Shown in pieces: positions 44,264 through 53,934 of a DNA stretch of 64,000 bases; position 1 is the stretch's first letter, and the number at the start of each line of letters is the position of its first letter. The notes under the pieces are model-generated. The model was not told where the DNA came from. It worked only from the letters and a program-made list of their open reading frames with translations, and searched no databases. Source of the DNA: G963556115 sp963677015 (GTDB lineage Bacteria; Planctomycetota; SZUA-567); contig OY781533.1 of assembly GCA_963677015.1 (NCBI GenBank), positions 2,232,001 through 2,296,000 on the forward strand, read 5' to 3'. The translations under genes were made by a program, and so were the position numbers.

Positions 44264-45268
44264 TTATTCGTGACACTGAACAGCAGTCAGAGCGATAGTG
44301 TCAACAATATCTTCCCACTTACAGCCGCGTGAAAGGTCATTAACCGGCTTTGCAAGACCCTGAAGTACAGGACCGATAGCAGTTGCGCCAGCCAGACGTT
44401 CGGTAAGCTTATAGCAGATATTACCAGCCTGAAGATCAGGGAAGACCAGAATATTAGCCTTACCGGCGACAGTACTTCCAGGAGCTTTGCTGGCAGCGAT
44501 ATTAGGCATTACCGCAGCATCACCCTGCAGTTCACCGTCGATATTAAGTTCTGGCGCACGCTGCTGTGTAAGCTTGGTAGCCTCAATAGTCTTATCAACC
44601 AGCGGATGAGAAGCACTGCCCTTAGTTGAGAAAGAAAGGAAAGCAACATTTGGCTCACGCTCAGGGAGCAGACTCTTGAAAGAATCAACGGTGGTAATAG
44701 CGATATCAGCAAGCTGTTCAACGGTTGGAGCAGGAACCAGACCACTATCAGTGTAGAAGAAAATATCGTTGATTGAGTGGTATGGACTGGTCTCAGGAAG
44801 AATCATAATAAAGAAACTGGATACAGTGTTAATACCCTTGGCAGTCTTGATAATCTGCAGCGCCGGACGAACAGTATCAGCGGTTGAGTGTACAGCACCG
44901 GAAACATATCCATCAGCCTTATCGAGCTTTACCATCATAGCGGCGAAATACATTGGATCCAGCATTATCTCAGCAGCTTTCTCCTCAGTCATTCCCTTAG
45001 CTTTACGCATCTCAAAGAATTCTTTAATAAATTCATCTCTGTATTCACTGGTTTTAGGATCAGCAAAAATTGCAGAACTGACATCTACACCAAACTCAGC
45101 AGCTTTAGCCTTGATTTCAGCTTCATCACCAATAAGAACAACCGGTCCCAGACCGATCTGAGCTGACTTTTCAGCCGCACGCAGAGTTCTTTCATCAAGC
45201 GCCTCAGGCAGAGCAATAGTTTTCTGTTTTTTGATAGCAATTTCTTTAAGATCTTCGAGTAAACCCAT
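44264..45268 (-). CDS. pta: Phosphate acetyltransferase
   Basis: Pta interconverts acetyl-CoA and acetyl phosphate. The 334 residues match the short class I enzyme, with LPEALDERTLRAAE near the N terminus and the conserved SFSTKGSASHPLVDK (~205) and GELQGDAAVMP (~243), GKANILVFPDLQAGNI (~268) segments. AAGGGGAG precedes ATG 45268. The partner ackA is not in this window. Acetate-forming energy metabolism fits an anaerobe. Confidence 0.96.
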   Translation of the reverse strand: MGLLEDLKEIAIKKQKTIALPEALDERTLRAAEKSAQIGLGPVVLIGDEAEIKAKAAEFGVDVSSAIFADPKTSEYRDEFIKEFFEMRKAKGMTEEKAAEIMLDPMYFAAMMVKLDKADGYVSGAVHSTADTVRPALQIIKTAKGINTVSSFFIMILPETSPYHSINDIFFYTDSGLVPAPTVEQLADIAITTVDSFKSLLPEREPNVAFLSFSTKGSASHPLVDKTIEATKLTQQRAPELNIDGELQGDAAVMPNIAASKAPGSTVAGKANILVFPDLQAGNICYKLTERLAGATAIGPVLQGLAKPVNDLSRGCKWEDIVDTIALTAVQCHE

Positions 45269-45460
45269 CTTATTCTCCCCTTTTAAAAGAATAATAGAAT
45301 AAAAAATAAAAAGTATATACTAATAATAACTAATATCTTTATCTCATCAAGGCGTTATCAGGAAAGAATTGCAATAAAACCAGAATTATCTGTAAAAACA
45401 ATAAAACTTCACCGCACTTGAAAAGATGCAGCAAAGTTTAGAAAGCGAAAACCGCCTGAC

Positions 45461-45664
45461 TTACAGATAACGGCCGGTTGGTGACATGTTGATCGCCGGA
45501 GCGACTCCGTGAGTATCATAATACTCCTTACGTTTACAGAGACTGGAATTTTCAACATTATTACAGAATGAAAGAATCCAGGCCTCCTTAACGACCTCGG
45601 CATTACCCTGATACTCCTTGAAGAAACCGCAAACCTCAAGTTTTTCACAGGTCTCACTATCCAT
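45461..45664 (-). CDS. Four-cysteine small protein, unknown
   Basis: Start ATG 45664 lies 5 bp after GAGG; the GTG at 45670 is less well spaced. The 67 residues contain four Cys (~6, 12, 34 and 43) and a conserved-looking end CKRKEYYDTHG..P..MSPTG. The pattern resembles small metal-binding proteins of anaerobic bacteria, where C-x5-C and later Cys may form a zinc or Fe-S site. The name of the family is not known to me. It lies after the L19 terminator and 190 bp before pta. Confidence 0.6.
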   Translation of the reverse strand: MDSETCEKLEVCGFFKEYQGNAEVVKEAWILSFCNNVENSSLCKRKEYYDTHGVAPAINMSPTGRYL

Positions 45665-45703
45665 AAACACCTCACATCTGCAGTATATTTCCTAACTGCC
45701 TAT

Positions 45704-45741
45704 AAAAAAAGAAACAAACGGACAATTTTGTCCGTTTGTTT
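45704..45741 (-). terminator. Terminator of rplS
   Basis: AAACAAACGGACAA (45712-45725) pairs with its complement (45728-45741). On the minus strand the stem is followed by TTCTTTTTTT, which matches the terminator design for rplS. Confidence 0.9.
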
Positions 45742-45750
45742 GCTGTGAAA

Positions 45751-46128
45751 CTATTTTTCAAGAGCTCTGTTCTTACGTGTCTCTTCAGTGAGCCTTGTAC
45801 TCTTACCGACTCGATCACGAAGATAGTAGAGTTTGGCGCGTTTAGTACGTCCACGGCGTTTGGACACAATCTTATCGATTCTTGGGCTATGAAGAGGGAA
45901 TATTCTTTCAACACCCTCACCAGCAACCAGACGACGTACAGTGAACTTTTCGTTGATACCTGTACCAGTACGGGAGATAACAGTTCCGGTAAAGACCTGG
46001 ATACGTTCCTTTTCCCCTTCAACGATACGGCAATGCACATCTACAGTATCACCAACAACAAACGCAGTTTCTTCATCTTTACGGATTTTATTGGCTTTAT
46101 CCATTTCCTGAATAATAGGATGACTCAT
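45751..46128 (-). CDS. rplS: 50S ribosomal protein L19
   Basis: The 125-residue protein shows DTVDVHCRIVEGEKERIQVFTG and VERIFPLHSPRIDKI, with RGRTKRAKLYYLRD, the L19 core at the 30S-50S interface. GGGAG precedes ATG 46128. It is monocistronic here: neither trmD, rimM nor rpsP (its usual partners) is adjacent. Confidence 0.97.
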   Translation of the reverse strand: MSHPIIQEMDKANKIRKDEETAFVVGDTVDVHCRIVEGEKERIQVFTGTVISRTGTGINEKFTVRRLVAGEGVERIFPLHSPRIDKIVSKRRGRTKRAKLYYLRDRVGKSTRLTEETRKNRALEK

Positions 46129-46799
46129 TCTTGATACTCCCTAACTGTTAAATATATGTTAATAAGATAAATAATAAAAATTTTTTGAATTATATATAGC
46201 CTATACCAAAAATCAATGGGATTTTTAATAAATAGACCCAACAATTTCAACTTTTAAGGGACACAAGAAAAACTGCTCAAAGATACTGCGTAAAGCGCAA
46301 AAACACCCTTAAAATAATACAAAATAAAACAATCACTCCAGCTGGTGAAGTGATTTATAAACAATCCATTTATGTAAATATACGCAGAAAATTCAAAACG
46401 TCAAGTATTAATAGCTTTTTTTTATTAATTTCTTGATTATTTTCGTCTTCAAATAAAATCACACAGCATATCACAAAAAATATTAATATAAATCACCGGT
46501 TATCAGCATATGAGTCGAATTATATAGCATAATAAAAAGAATTTCTCAGACTTATATTTACACAAAACCTGATTATTCCATATATCGTAGAGCTGCAAAA
46601 AAATTCATTACATAGTAGACTGCTGAAATATTCTCATAAACCTCAGAAACTCTCCAAAATTTATTATCGTTACAGAGAATTTTATGGTTTAATTTTATTA
46701 AAAAAACATGCAAACTTCGCTATTTCTATGCACTGCCACCGCTACCGCTTGTCCTCAAATAATCATTATTCCTTAAAAAACTGCTCAAGCCGGCAAATA
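46129..46799. other. Long AT-rich intergenic region upstream of rplS
   Basis: This 671-bp stretch has no gene with a ribosome site. It carries an inverted repeat AATCACT...AGTGATT near 46331-46355 with an inner CCAGCTGG. The rplS promoter should be in its left part. I see no conserved RNA. Confidence 0.5.
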
Positions 46800-48056
46800 T
46801 TATTTTTTAGCGCTTTTTAATTCACCCGCACATGCTTCAGCAGCCAGTCTTGCGGAGGCGAAAGCCCACTGAAGATTATACCCCCCGCAGCAACCGTCAA
46901 CATCAAGAATCTCACCGGCAAAATACAACCCCTGCAACAGCCTGCTCTGCAGCGTTTTTGCTGAAACTTCAGCGGTTGCAACTCCGCCGCAGGTTACCAT
47001 TGCCCGCTTCAAACCTTCACTCCTGCTCACAGCAAATTTTCCATCTCCCAGAATATTACTCAACCGATCACTAAATTCACGTTTCAATTCAGCAAGCGGT
47101 ATATCAGCATCAATACCACCGGCAGCTAAGATATAATTAACAAAACGCTTTGGCAGATAATCCCGAAGAAAATGTCCCAGACTCTTCTTCCCATTATCTT
47201 GACGCCCCTGCTTAAAACACCGCCGCCACTCCTCAGCATGCCACTGATTCCAGCTTATGCTGATCTCCGCACTACCGCTATGCAAGACCTCCAGCGAAAC
47301 CCAACGGGAAATATCAAGAACAGCCGGGCCACTAATTCCTTTATGCGTAAAAATTATACTCCCCGAGTGAGTTACAACCTGCTTGCCTACTGTAATTTTC
47401 ACAGATCCGTTTAGAGATACACCGGCAAGTTCAGCACAATTTATATCTTTCAGTACCAATCCCGTTAATCCCGCAACCGCCGGAGCAATAGTATGCCCCA
47501 ACTCTCTGGCAAGAGCAAAGCCACTCCCATCCGCCCCCAACTCCGGCATACTGCAACCGCCACCAGCGAGTAAAACCGCCCGAGAACCATACCGCAGTGA
47601 TTCAGCCACAACCCCACACACCTCTTCCCCCTGCACCAGAATCTTTTTTACAGTGACACCGGTAATAATCTCACCGTTCATTCCAATATAAGCACTCTGC
47701 AGCGCAGTCAGGACATCTGCAGCCTTATCGGATGCCGGATAAACTCCACCGGCGTCATCAACCACCGATTCCAAACCCAACTCACCAAAGAAAGCTAGTA
47801 AATCCCGTGGCGGAAAATTATAAATAGCCGTTCTGACAAAATTTTTCTTCCCGTTATAACCTGCAACTAATTCAGACAATGGAATGTCACGACTGAAATT
47901 ACACCTACCCCCGCCAGATGCCAGCAATCTCCGTCCCACCTTGGTTAGTCTTTCAAACAGCACAACCCGCAATCCGGACCGTAGAGCCCAGATCCCCGCC
48001 ATCAGACCAGATGCACCTGCGCCAATAATTATCAGATCATACTCGTTTTCAGACAT
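46800..48056 (-). CDS. BaiN/RdsA-type NAD(P)/FAD-dependent oxidoreductase
   Basis: The 418-residue flavoprotein belongs to the HI0933/BaiN group: GAGASGLMAGIWALR (~12), VGRRLLASGGGRCNFS (~41), and GGVYPASDKAADV (~103). The C-terminal TCGGVATAEVSAKTLQS and YFAGEILDVDGCCGGYNLQWAFASA are typical. Members include bile-acid and other anaerobic reductases but most are uncharacterised. GAGAA precedes ATG 48056. It is followed by a 670-bp AT-rich gap. Confidence 0.88.
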   Translation of the reverse strand: MSENEYDLIIIGAGASGLMAGIWALRSGLRVVLFERLTKVGRRLLASGGGRCNFSRDIPLSELVAGYNGKKNFVRTAIYNFPPRDLLAFFGELGLESVVDDAGGVYPASDKAADVLTALQSAYIGMNGEIITGVTVKKILVQGEEVCGVVAESLRYGSRAVLLAGGGCSMPELGADGSGFALARELGHTIAPAVAGLTGLVLKDINCAELAGVSLNGSVKITVGKQVVTHSGSIIFTHKGISGPAVLDISRWVSLEVLHSGSAEISISWNQWHAEEWRRCFKQGRQDNGKKSLGHFLRDYLPKRFVNYILAAGGIDADIPLAELKREFSDRLSNILGDGKFAVSRSEGLKRAMVTCGGVATAEVSAKTLQSRLLQGLYFAGEILDVDGCCGGYNLQWAFASARLAAEACAGELKSAKK

Positions 48057-48188
48057 TCACAATTCTCGCAATTCTGCAATCTCAAAAAGCAATTAAATTC
48101 TATATAGCCTTATCAGACAACTTCAGTCTAACCATCTATTATTAATACTATTAAATTATCAATAAAAACCAATAATCACGTAGATAAA

Positions 48189-48218
48189 AAAACTCCTGAG
48201 CAAAATGACAGGAGTTTT
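48189..48218 (-). terminator. Terminator of the polyamine operon
   Basis: AAAACTCCTG (48189-48198) pairs with CAGGAGTTTT (48209-48218); on the minus strand a TTTTTT-rich run follows. It lies 48 bp after the speB stop. Confidence 0.85.
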
Positions 48219-48265
48219 AAAAATCAAAATTCAATAATATAAATATTAATATTCAAATACACCTG

Positions 48266-49117
48266 TTATACAACAAAACTCATAACCCGGTGAATAAGTT
48301 GAGCCACCGCAAAGTCATAACCATGCATTCCGGAAATCGGAGCCAGTTCAACAAAGTCCATTCCGATACAACTGCGCTTACTGAGAATCATCTCAAGCAG
48401 CCAGACACTCTGATACCAGTCAAGTCCCCCCGGTACCGGAGTACCGGTAGCGGGCATCAGCGAGGTATCCCAGGCATCAACATCAAAACTTATATAGACA
48501 TTCTCAGGACAATCATCCGGCAATTTAATATTTACCACTCCCTGCCTGCAGATATCTTCGCCATCACAATACCAGATATTATGCTCCCGGCGGTAGAGAT
48601 CCTCCTCCTGCGAATAACTTCTGGTACCCAACTGATAAACCGGCACACCCAGTTCATGAACCCTGCGCATTACACTGGCATGACTCAGTTTTGTCCCTGT
48701 ATAACTGTCACGCAGATCCGCATGCGCATCAAACTGCACCACAGCAAAGTCCGTTCCATACTTACGCTTTAAAGCTTTAACAGCTCCAAGTGAAACCGTA
48801 TGTTCACCACCAAGCAGCACCGGCAGTGAGTCAACCGCTATAGCCTTTCCAACCTCTTCTTCAATCGCAGCCAGTGCCTCTTGCGCAGTTGCGGTGCAGG
48901 AGATAGGCGAAGAGGTATACAGCCCCTGTTCCGAGGGCACCAGATTATTCTCCAGCAGCTCAAGCTGTTCCGAAGCCCGCAAAATTGCCTCAGGACCATT
49001 TGCAGTTCCGCCAGCATAGGACACACTCTGCTCCAGCGGCGCAGGAATAAAATAAAATAAAGCCTCCTCCGGAGAACTTTCAACTACATCCTCTCCATGA
49101 AAACAGAGTTTTGTCAT
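48266..49117 (-). CDS. speB: Agmatinase
   Basis: SpeB hydrolyses agmatine to putrescine and urea using two Mn ions. The 283 residues show the ureohydrolase ligands: GGEHTVS (His ~105), QFDAHADLRDS (~128), SFDVDAWDTSLMPATGTPVPGG (~208). Context in the speA operon supports agmatinase rather than arginase or formimidoylglutamase. It overlaps nspC by 1 base (TAATG). Confidence 0.93.
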   Translation of the reverse strand: MTKLCFHGEDVVESSPEEALFYFIPAPLEQSVSYAGGTANGPEAILRASEQLELLENNLVPSEQGLYTSSPISCTATAQEALAAIEEEVGKAIAVDSLPVLLGGEHTVSLGAVKALKRKYGTDFAVVQFDAHADLRDSYTGTKLSHASVMRRVHELGVPVYQLGTRSYSQEEDLYRREHNIWYCDGEDICRQGVVNIKLPDDCPENVYISFDVDAWDTSLMPATGTPVPGGLDWYQSVWLLEMILSKRSCIGMDFVELAPISGMHGYDFAVAQLIHRVMSFVV

Positions 49118-50313
49118 TATCTGTCCTTTCCGGTCAAACGCATACGATAATCATCATAACCAAATTTCCTGATAAGATCAAGCGTACCGCGCTCCAGCGA
49201 ATAACGATATAATGAAGGCAACTCAACACCGTTGAAGGTATTATTCTTCACAAACGAATAGAGCGCCATATCGGTAAAACATAACCGCTCACCAGCCTCC
49301 AGAGTTTCGGTAAAGCTGTAGTCACCGATAATATCACCGGCCAGACATGATACGCCACCCAGACGATATGTATTATCTGCTGTATCCTGTTCACAGCTTC
49401 CCAGAAGCTCAGGTCTGTATGGCATCGCCAGCACATCGGGCAGATGCGTCTCTGCCGAGCCGTCAACGACCGCCACCTTGAGGCCATTCTCAATAATATC
49501 AAGCACCGAGGTCAGATAAAACCCGGCATTAAGTACCACCGCTTCTCCCGGCTCAAGATATACCTCGACATTATAGCGCTGCTTGAGTCTGCTTATCAGC
49601 GCACAGAGCAAGTCAATGTCATAGTCTTTACGGGTAATATGATGCCCGCCACCCAGATTAATCCAGGTTATACGCTCATCCTCCAGTAACCAGCCAAATT
49701 TACCCTCAAAATGCTCTATTACCCGCGCCAAAACATCTGATCCCTGTTCACAGAGAGCATGGAAATGCATACCGCTAATTCCAGAAATATCAGCGCCTTT
49801 AAGCGTGTCAGACTTAATACCGAACCGTGATCCCGAGATACATGGGTTATAAAGATCCGTGGCTATCTCACTATACTCTGGATTTACCCGCAGCCCCAGC
49901 AGAATATTCTCGCCGCTACGCTGCTTATAAGCTTCTACAGCTGCCCGGTGAGTCTCAAGCTGACTCAGAGAATTAAATAATATATGATCGGAGAACTCCA
50001 GTACCCGCTGCATCTGCTCAGCGGTATACGCCGGAGCATAGGTATGAACCTCCTTGCCGAACTCCTCCCGCCCGAGCTGCGCCTCAATTGGACCACTGGC
50101 GCAGACGCCATGCAGATACTTACTGATAATACTGAAGACCTCGGGAAGAGCAAAAGCCTTCAGAGCCAGCAGAATCCGTGCCCCTGTCCGCTGCTGCACA
50201 CTCTGCAGCACCCGGCAGTTACTCTCAATTATATCCTCAGCAATCAGATAGCTGGGAGTAGCCACCTGCTTGCATATACTCTCAGGACATTCTTCAGAAT
50301 AAGATTCAATCAT
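49117..50313 (-). CDS. nspC: Carboxynorspermidine/carboxyspermidine decarboxylase
   Basis: This 398-residue PLP-dependent, alanine-racemase-fold decarboxylase removes CO2 from carboxyspermidine to give spermidine. The PLP Lys is in LALKAFALPEV (~51). A catalytic-pocket HGVCASGP-type and a GGGHHITRKDYD motif (~220) match NspC. AGGTTGG precedes ATG 50313. It is 9 bp after the synthase and overlaps speB. Confidence 0.92.
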   Translation of the reverse strand: MIESYSEECPESICKQVATPSYLIAEDIIESNCRVLQSVQQRTGARILLALKAFALPEVFSIISKYLHGVCASGPIEAQLGREEFGKEVHTYAPAYTAEQMQRVLEFSDHILFNSLSQLETHRAAVEAYKQRSGENILLGLRVNPEYSEIATDLYNPCISGSRFGIKSDTLKGADISGISGMHFHALCEQGSDVLARVIEHFEGKFGWLLEDERITWINLGGGHHITRKDYDIDLLCALISRLKQRYNVEVYLEPGEAVVLNAGFYLTSVLDIIENGLKVAVVDGSAETHLPDVLAMPYRPELLGSCEQDTADNTYRLGGVSCLAGDIIGDYSFTETLEAGERLCFTDMALYSFVKNNTFNGVELPSLYRYSLERGTLDLIRKFGYDDYRMRLTGKDR

Positions 50314-50322
50314 TTATCCAAC

Positions 50323-51540
50323 CTACTCTGGAAGTTCACCAGCGAAATCAACCACCTGCCACGGCAGACCATAGCGGTTGAGAGCATCCATAAACTTATC
50401 CGGATCGAGTTCCTCGACATTGAATACACCTGCACCACTCCACTCGCCGGTAGCCATCATCATCGCGCCGATCATTGCAGGGACACCGGTTGTGTATGAT
50501 ACAGCCTGAGCCTGAACCTCCTTATGCGCCTCTGCGTGATCACAGACATTGTAAATATATTTTTTCGCTTTCTTGCCGTCCTTCTCTCCGTCAAAGACAC
50601 ACCCGATCACCGCTTTACCGGTATAGTTTGTACTCAGAGTACTGGGATCAGGGAGCAAAGCCTTGAGGAAACGCAGTGGTACAACCTTCTGCCCCTCATA
50701 TTCAACCTCGTCAATACGGGTCATCCCGACATTTTCCAGAACTTTCAAATGAGTTATATACGCCTCGGAAAAAGTCATCCAGAAACGAATCTGTTTCAGG
50801 CCTTTAATATTCTTGACCAGTGATTCCATCTCTTCATGATAGAGCATATAGCTTTCACGCTCACCGGCAACCGGATAGTCAAAACTGAAATGCACACATT
50901 CCTTATTGAGAATTGCGGGAGTATTTACCCATGCACCATTCTTCCAATGCCGTACTTCCTGAGTTACCTCACGAATATTAATTTCAGGATTAAAATTAGT
51001 AGCAAACGGATGACCGTGATCACCGGCATTGCAGTCAAGAATATCGATCTTTTCAATTGAATCATACAGATGCTTCTGAGCGTAGGCGCAGAAGATATTG
51101 GTCACCCCGGGATCAAAGCCACAACCCAGCACAGCCATCAAACCTTTTTCTTTGAATTTATCCTGATATGCCCACTGCCAGCTGTACTCAAAATGCGCGG
51201 TATCCTCAGGTTCATAATTTGCAGTGTCAAGATAATTCGTACCGGTCTCAAGACAGGCGTCCATAATGGTCAGATCCTGATAAGGAAGCGCAACATTAAT
51301 AATCAGCTCCGGTTTATATTTATTTATAACCGCAACCAGTTCTGGGACACTGTCGGCGTTTACCGGAGTTGTTTCAACTGTTATACCATATAACTTCTTT
51401 ATTTCTTCAGCGATAGCATCACACTTGGACACCGTTCTACTGGCGAGAATTATCTCGGTAAAAACCTCACTGACCTGAGCACACTTCTTAGCGACAACAT
51501 TACCTACTCCACCGGCACCGATAATCATTACTCTTGACAT
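50323..51540 (-). CDS. Carboxynorspermidine/carboxyspermidine synthase (saccharopine-dehydrogenase family)
   Basis: Start ATG 51540 (MSRVMIIGAGGVGN) follows GGAGAAGGCT; an ATG at 51552 overlaps this site. The 405 residues carry the NAD(P) loop GAGGVG and the family segments NVALPYQDLTIMDAC and GCGFDPGVTNIFCAYA. It condenses aspartate semialdehyde with putrescine (or diaminopropane) and reduces the imine to a carboxy-triamine. It sits between speA and nspC, confirming the aspartate-semialdehyde route to spermidine. Confidence 0.92.
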   Translation of the reverse strand: MSRVMIIGAGGVGNVVAKKCAQVSEVFTEIILASRTVSKCDAIAEEIKKLYGITVETTPVNADSVPELVAVINKYKPELIINVALPYQDLTIMDACLETGTNYLDTANYEPEDTAHFEYSWQWAYQDKFKEKGLMAVLGCGFDPGVTNIFCAYAQKHLYDSIEKIDILDCNAGDHGHPFATNFNPEINIREVTQEVRHWKNGAWVNTPAILNKECVHFSFDYPVAGERESYMLYHEEMESLVKNIKGLKQIRFWMTFSEAYITHLKVLENVGMTRIDEVEYEGQKVVPLRFLKALLPDPSTLSTNYTGKAVIGCVFDGEKDGKKAKKYIYNVCDHAEAHKEVQAQAVSYTTGVPAMIGAMMMATGEWSGAGVFNVEELDPDKFMDALNRYGLPWQVVDFAGELPE

Positions 51541-51617
51541 AGCCTTCTCCATTTTAAATCAGCAAATCAACCCAAAAGTTACATGCAGCATTCTAAACTA
51601 ACAGTATAACCTAAAAG

Positions 51618-53549
51618 CTATATTTTTTCAAAATATGTATAACCCTGCAGACCTTCATTAAAATCATTAAGAATTTTTTTTCTATCCTTGGGCTTGATAT
51701 ACCCCAGCCTGATAGAGTCTTCCGCAATACGCGTAAGCCTGTTCTTCATCATTTTGATATCATACTCAACATATGAAAGTACATCAGCAACAGAATCTCC
51801 CTCCAGCTCACGTATAAACTCATAGCGTCCGTCCTGCTCCACGTGAATGGACAGCACATTGGTATCACCAAAGAGATTATGCAGATCCCCGAGTGTTTCC
51901 TGATACGCTCCGACAAGGAAAACTCCTAAATAGTAGTCCTCGTGCTCTTTAAGCTCATGCAGTCTCAGACTCTTCTTCATATGCATATAGTCAGGGAATG
52001 AATCAATCTTACCATCACAGTCACAGGTAATATCAGAAATTATAGCCTGCCTTGTCGGCATCTCCTTCAACCGGTGTATCGGCATGACCGGAAATACCTG
52101 ATCTATCGCCCAGACATCCGGCAGCGACTGGAAAAGACTGAAGTTACCATAATAAACATCATAAACCATCTCCCTGATACTCCGTATATCATCCGGTACA
52201 TAATCAAGCAGATATGAAAGTTTGGATATTTTAATCATAATATGATTTATCATGTTCTCGACATAAGCCCGCTCACGCAGAGTTAACCCGCGATGTTTAA
52301 ACATCTGCAGCGCCTGATTCCGGTAGAAAAGAGTATCATTTGCACACTCCTGAATATTCTTCAGTGTGAGCATATTATAAGTCTCAAAGAGATTCTGCAC
52401 CAGGTCACTCGCTCCCTCCGGCAACTCCTCAGGGAAAGCCGGCGGTGTGAAGGAAGCAACATCAAGAATATCAAATAAAAACAATGAATAGTAAGCTACA
52501 GTAGCCCGCCCCGATTCAGTTATTATCGTCGGATGCGCAGTGCCGCTCTTAGCCAGAGAACTCATAATCGTATCAACAACGTCAATACAGTACTCATCCA
52601 TTGAGTAGTTACGGCTGGAATGATAATTTGTCTTGGTTCCGTCATAATCCACAGCGAGACCGCCGCCAAGATCAAGATACCCCATCTGGGCTCCCTCACT
52701 CACCAGCTCCTCATATATACGGCAAGCTTCCATAACCCCGGCACGGATATCACAGATATTTGGAATCTGAGAACCGATATGATAATGCAGTAATTGCAGA
52801 CAGTCAAGCATATCCTCAGACCGCAGCCGGTCAATCACCTCAACCGCATGATTCATACCAAGCCCAAAGACGCTGGAATCACCACCAGATTCAGCCCACT
52901 GCCCGCTAGCCTGAGTTGACAGCTTACTTCGCAGTCCCAGATGTGGTTTGACTTTATGATAGCGTGATCTTTCAATGATTAATTCAAGCTCCCCCGGAAC
53001 TTCAATAACAAAGAAAACATTGAATCCCATCTTTTGAGCCAATAAACCAAGATCAATAAACTCAGCATCTTTATAACCATTACAGATAATACAGGCATCA
53101 CGATTATTCAACATACTGACCGCCGCAATAAGCTCAGGCTTACTTCCGGCTTCCAGTCCATGGTTGTATTCCTTACCAAAATCGGCAATAGCCTCAATGA
53201 CCTGCTCCTGCTGATTTACCTTTACCGGAAACACCCCTTTATACTCGCCCTGATAACCGTTTTCAGCAATCGTTCTTCTGAAGGTTTCATGCAGACGCGA
53301 AATCTGTGAACCAAGTATATTTTCAATACGCAGCAGCACCGGCATTGAAAATCCCCGATCCTCAGCTTCCTTCACAATCTTGTGCAGACTGATACGTATC
53401 GGACTCGATTCACCAAAGGGCGAAACCACAACATCACCCGATTTTTTATCAATGGAAAAATACCCCGCACCCCAGTTATCAATACCGTATAATTCTGAAG
53501 CTTTCTCCACACTCCAGTCGGTATCTGCAAAATAATCTTCTACCATCAT
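51618..53549 (-). CDS. speA: Biosynthetic arginine decarboxylase
   Basis: SpeA forms agmatine from arginine with PLP. The 643 residues fit (usual ~630-660). The PLP Lys is in FPVKVNQQEQV (~104), with GLEAGSKPEL (~125), LHYHIGSQIPNICD (~258), and DLGGGLAVDYDG (~297). GAGGGTTGA precedes ATG 53549. It is first in a four-gene operon ending at speB. Confidence 0.96.
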   Translation of the reverse strand: MMVEDYFADTDWSVEKASELYGIDNWGAGYFSIDKKSGDVVVSPFGESSPIRISLHKIVKEAEDRGFSMPVLLRIENILGSQISRLHETFRRTIAENGYQGEYKGVFPVKVNQQEQVIEAIADFGKEYNHGLEAGSKPELIAAVSMLNNRDACIICNGYKDAEFIDLGLLAQKMGFNVFFVIEVPGELELIIERSRYHKVKPHLGLRSKLSTQASGQWAESGGDSSVFGLGMNHAVEVIDRLRSEDMLDCLQLLHYHIGSQIPNICDIRAGVMEACRIYEELVSEGAQMGYLDLGGGLAVDYDGTKTNYHSSRNYSMDEYCIDVVDTIMSSLAKSGTAHPTIITESGRATVAYYSLFLFDILDVASFTPPAFPEELPEGASDLVQNLFETYNMLTLKNIQECANDTLFYRNQALQMFKHRGLTLRERAYVENMINHIMIKISKLSYLLDYVPDDIRSIREMVYDVYYGNFSLFQSLPDVWAIDQVFPVMPIHRLKEMPTRQAIISDITCDCDGKIDSFPDYMHMKKSLRLHELKEHEDYYLGVFLVGAYQETLGDLHNLFGDTNVLSIHVEQDGRYEFIRELEGDSVADVLSYVEYDIKMMKNRLTRIAEDSIRLGYIKPKDRKKILNDFNEGLQGYTYFEKI

Positions 53550-53934
53550 TCAACCCTCAAAGTAACATGTTTTAATGGACTAAAGATATCAAAAACCTTG
53601 ACAAATACAAGTAAGATTTAAATAAATTATCATTAATAGAAAAAAATCTTCCCACAGCAAATAAATCATTATAACACAGTAATTTATAAGAAGTAACAGA
53701 AGTCTTCATATTTATCATACATTAATATAATTCATATCAGGATAAGTACTCTAACATTTCGGTTTTATAACTGTCATTATTTTAAAAACAAACTGGATCG
53801 TTTATTTAAATATTTTTATTTAAACCCGTCTGCAAAACAATAAAAATCAGGATCCGTTTTACACCGGATCCTGATATAAACATATATATAACAACAACCT
53901 AATATGCACCGAGAGCCTCGGTAATCATAAGCTG
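53550..53934. other. Intergenic region between speA and ileS
   Basis: AT-rich, 385 bp; contains the ileS terminator (53846-53875) and presumably the speA promoter on the minus strand. No further gene or conserved RNA is visible. Confidence 0.5.
53846..53875 (-). terminator. Terminator of ileS
   Basis: ATCAGGATCCG (53846-53856) pairs with CGGATCCTGAT (53865-53875). On the minus strand the stem is followed by TTTTTA. Confidence 0.88.

Noticed and set aside
45409..45675. Alternative frame over the four-Cys gene
   Set aside because: The frame at 45461-45664 has the ribosome site and the conserved-looking Cys and THG pattern; the other is Arg-rich as expected for a shadow frame.
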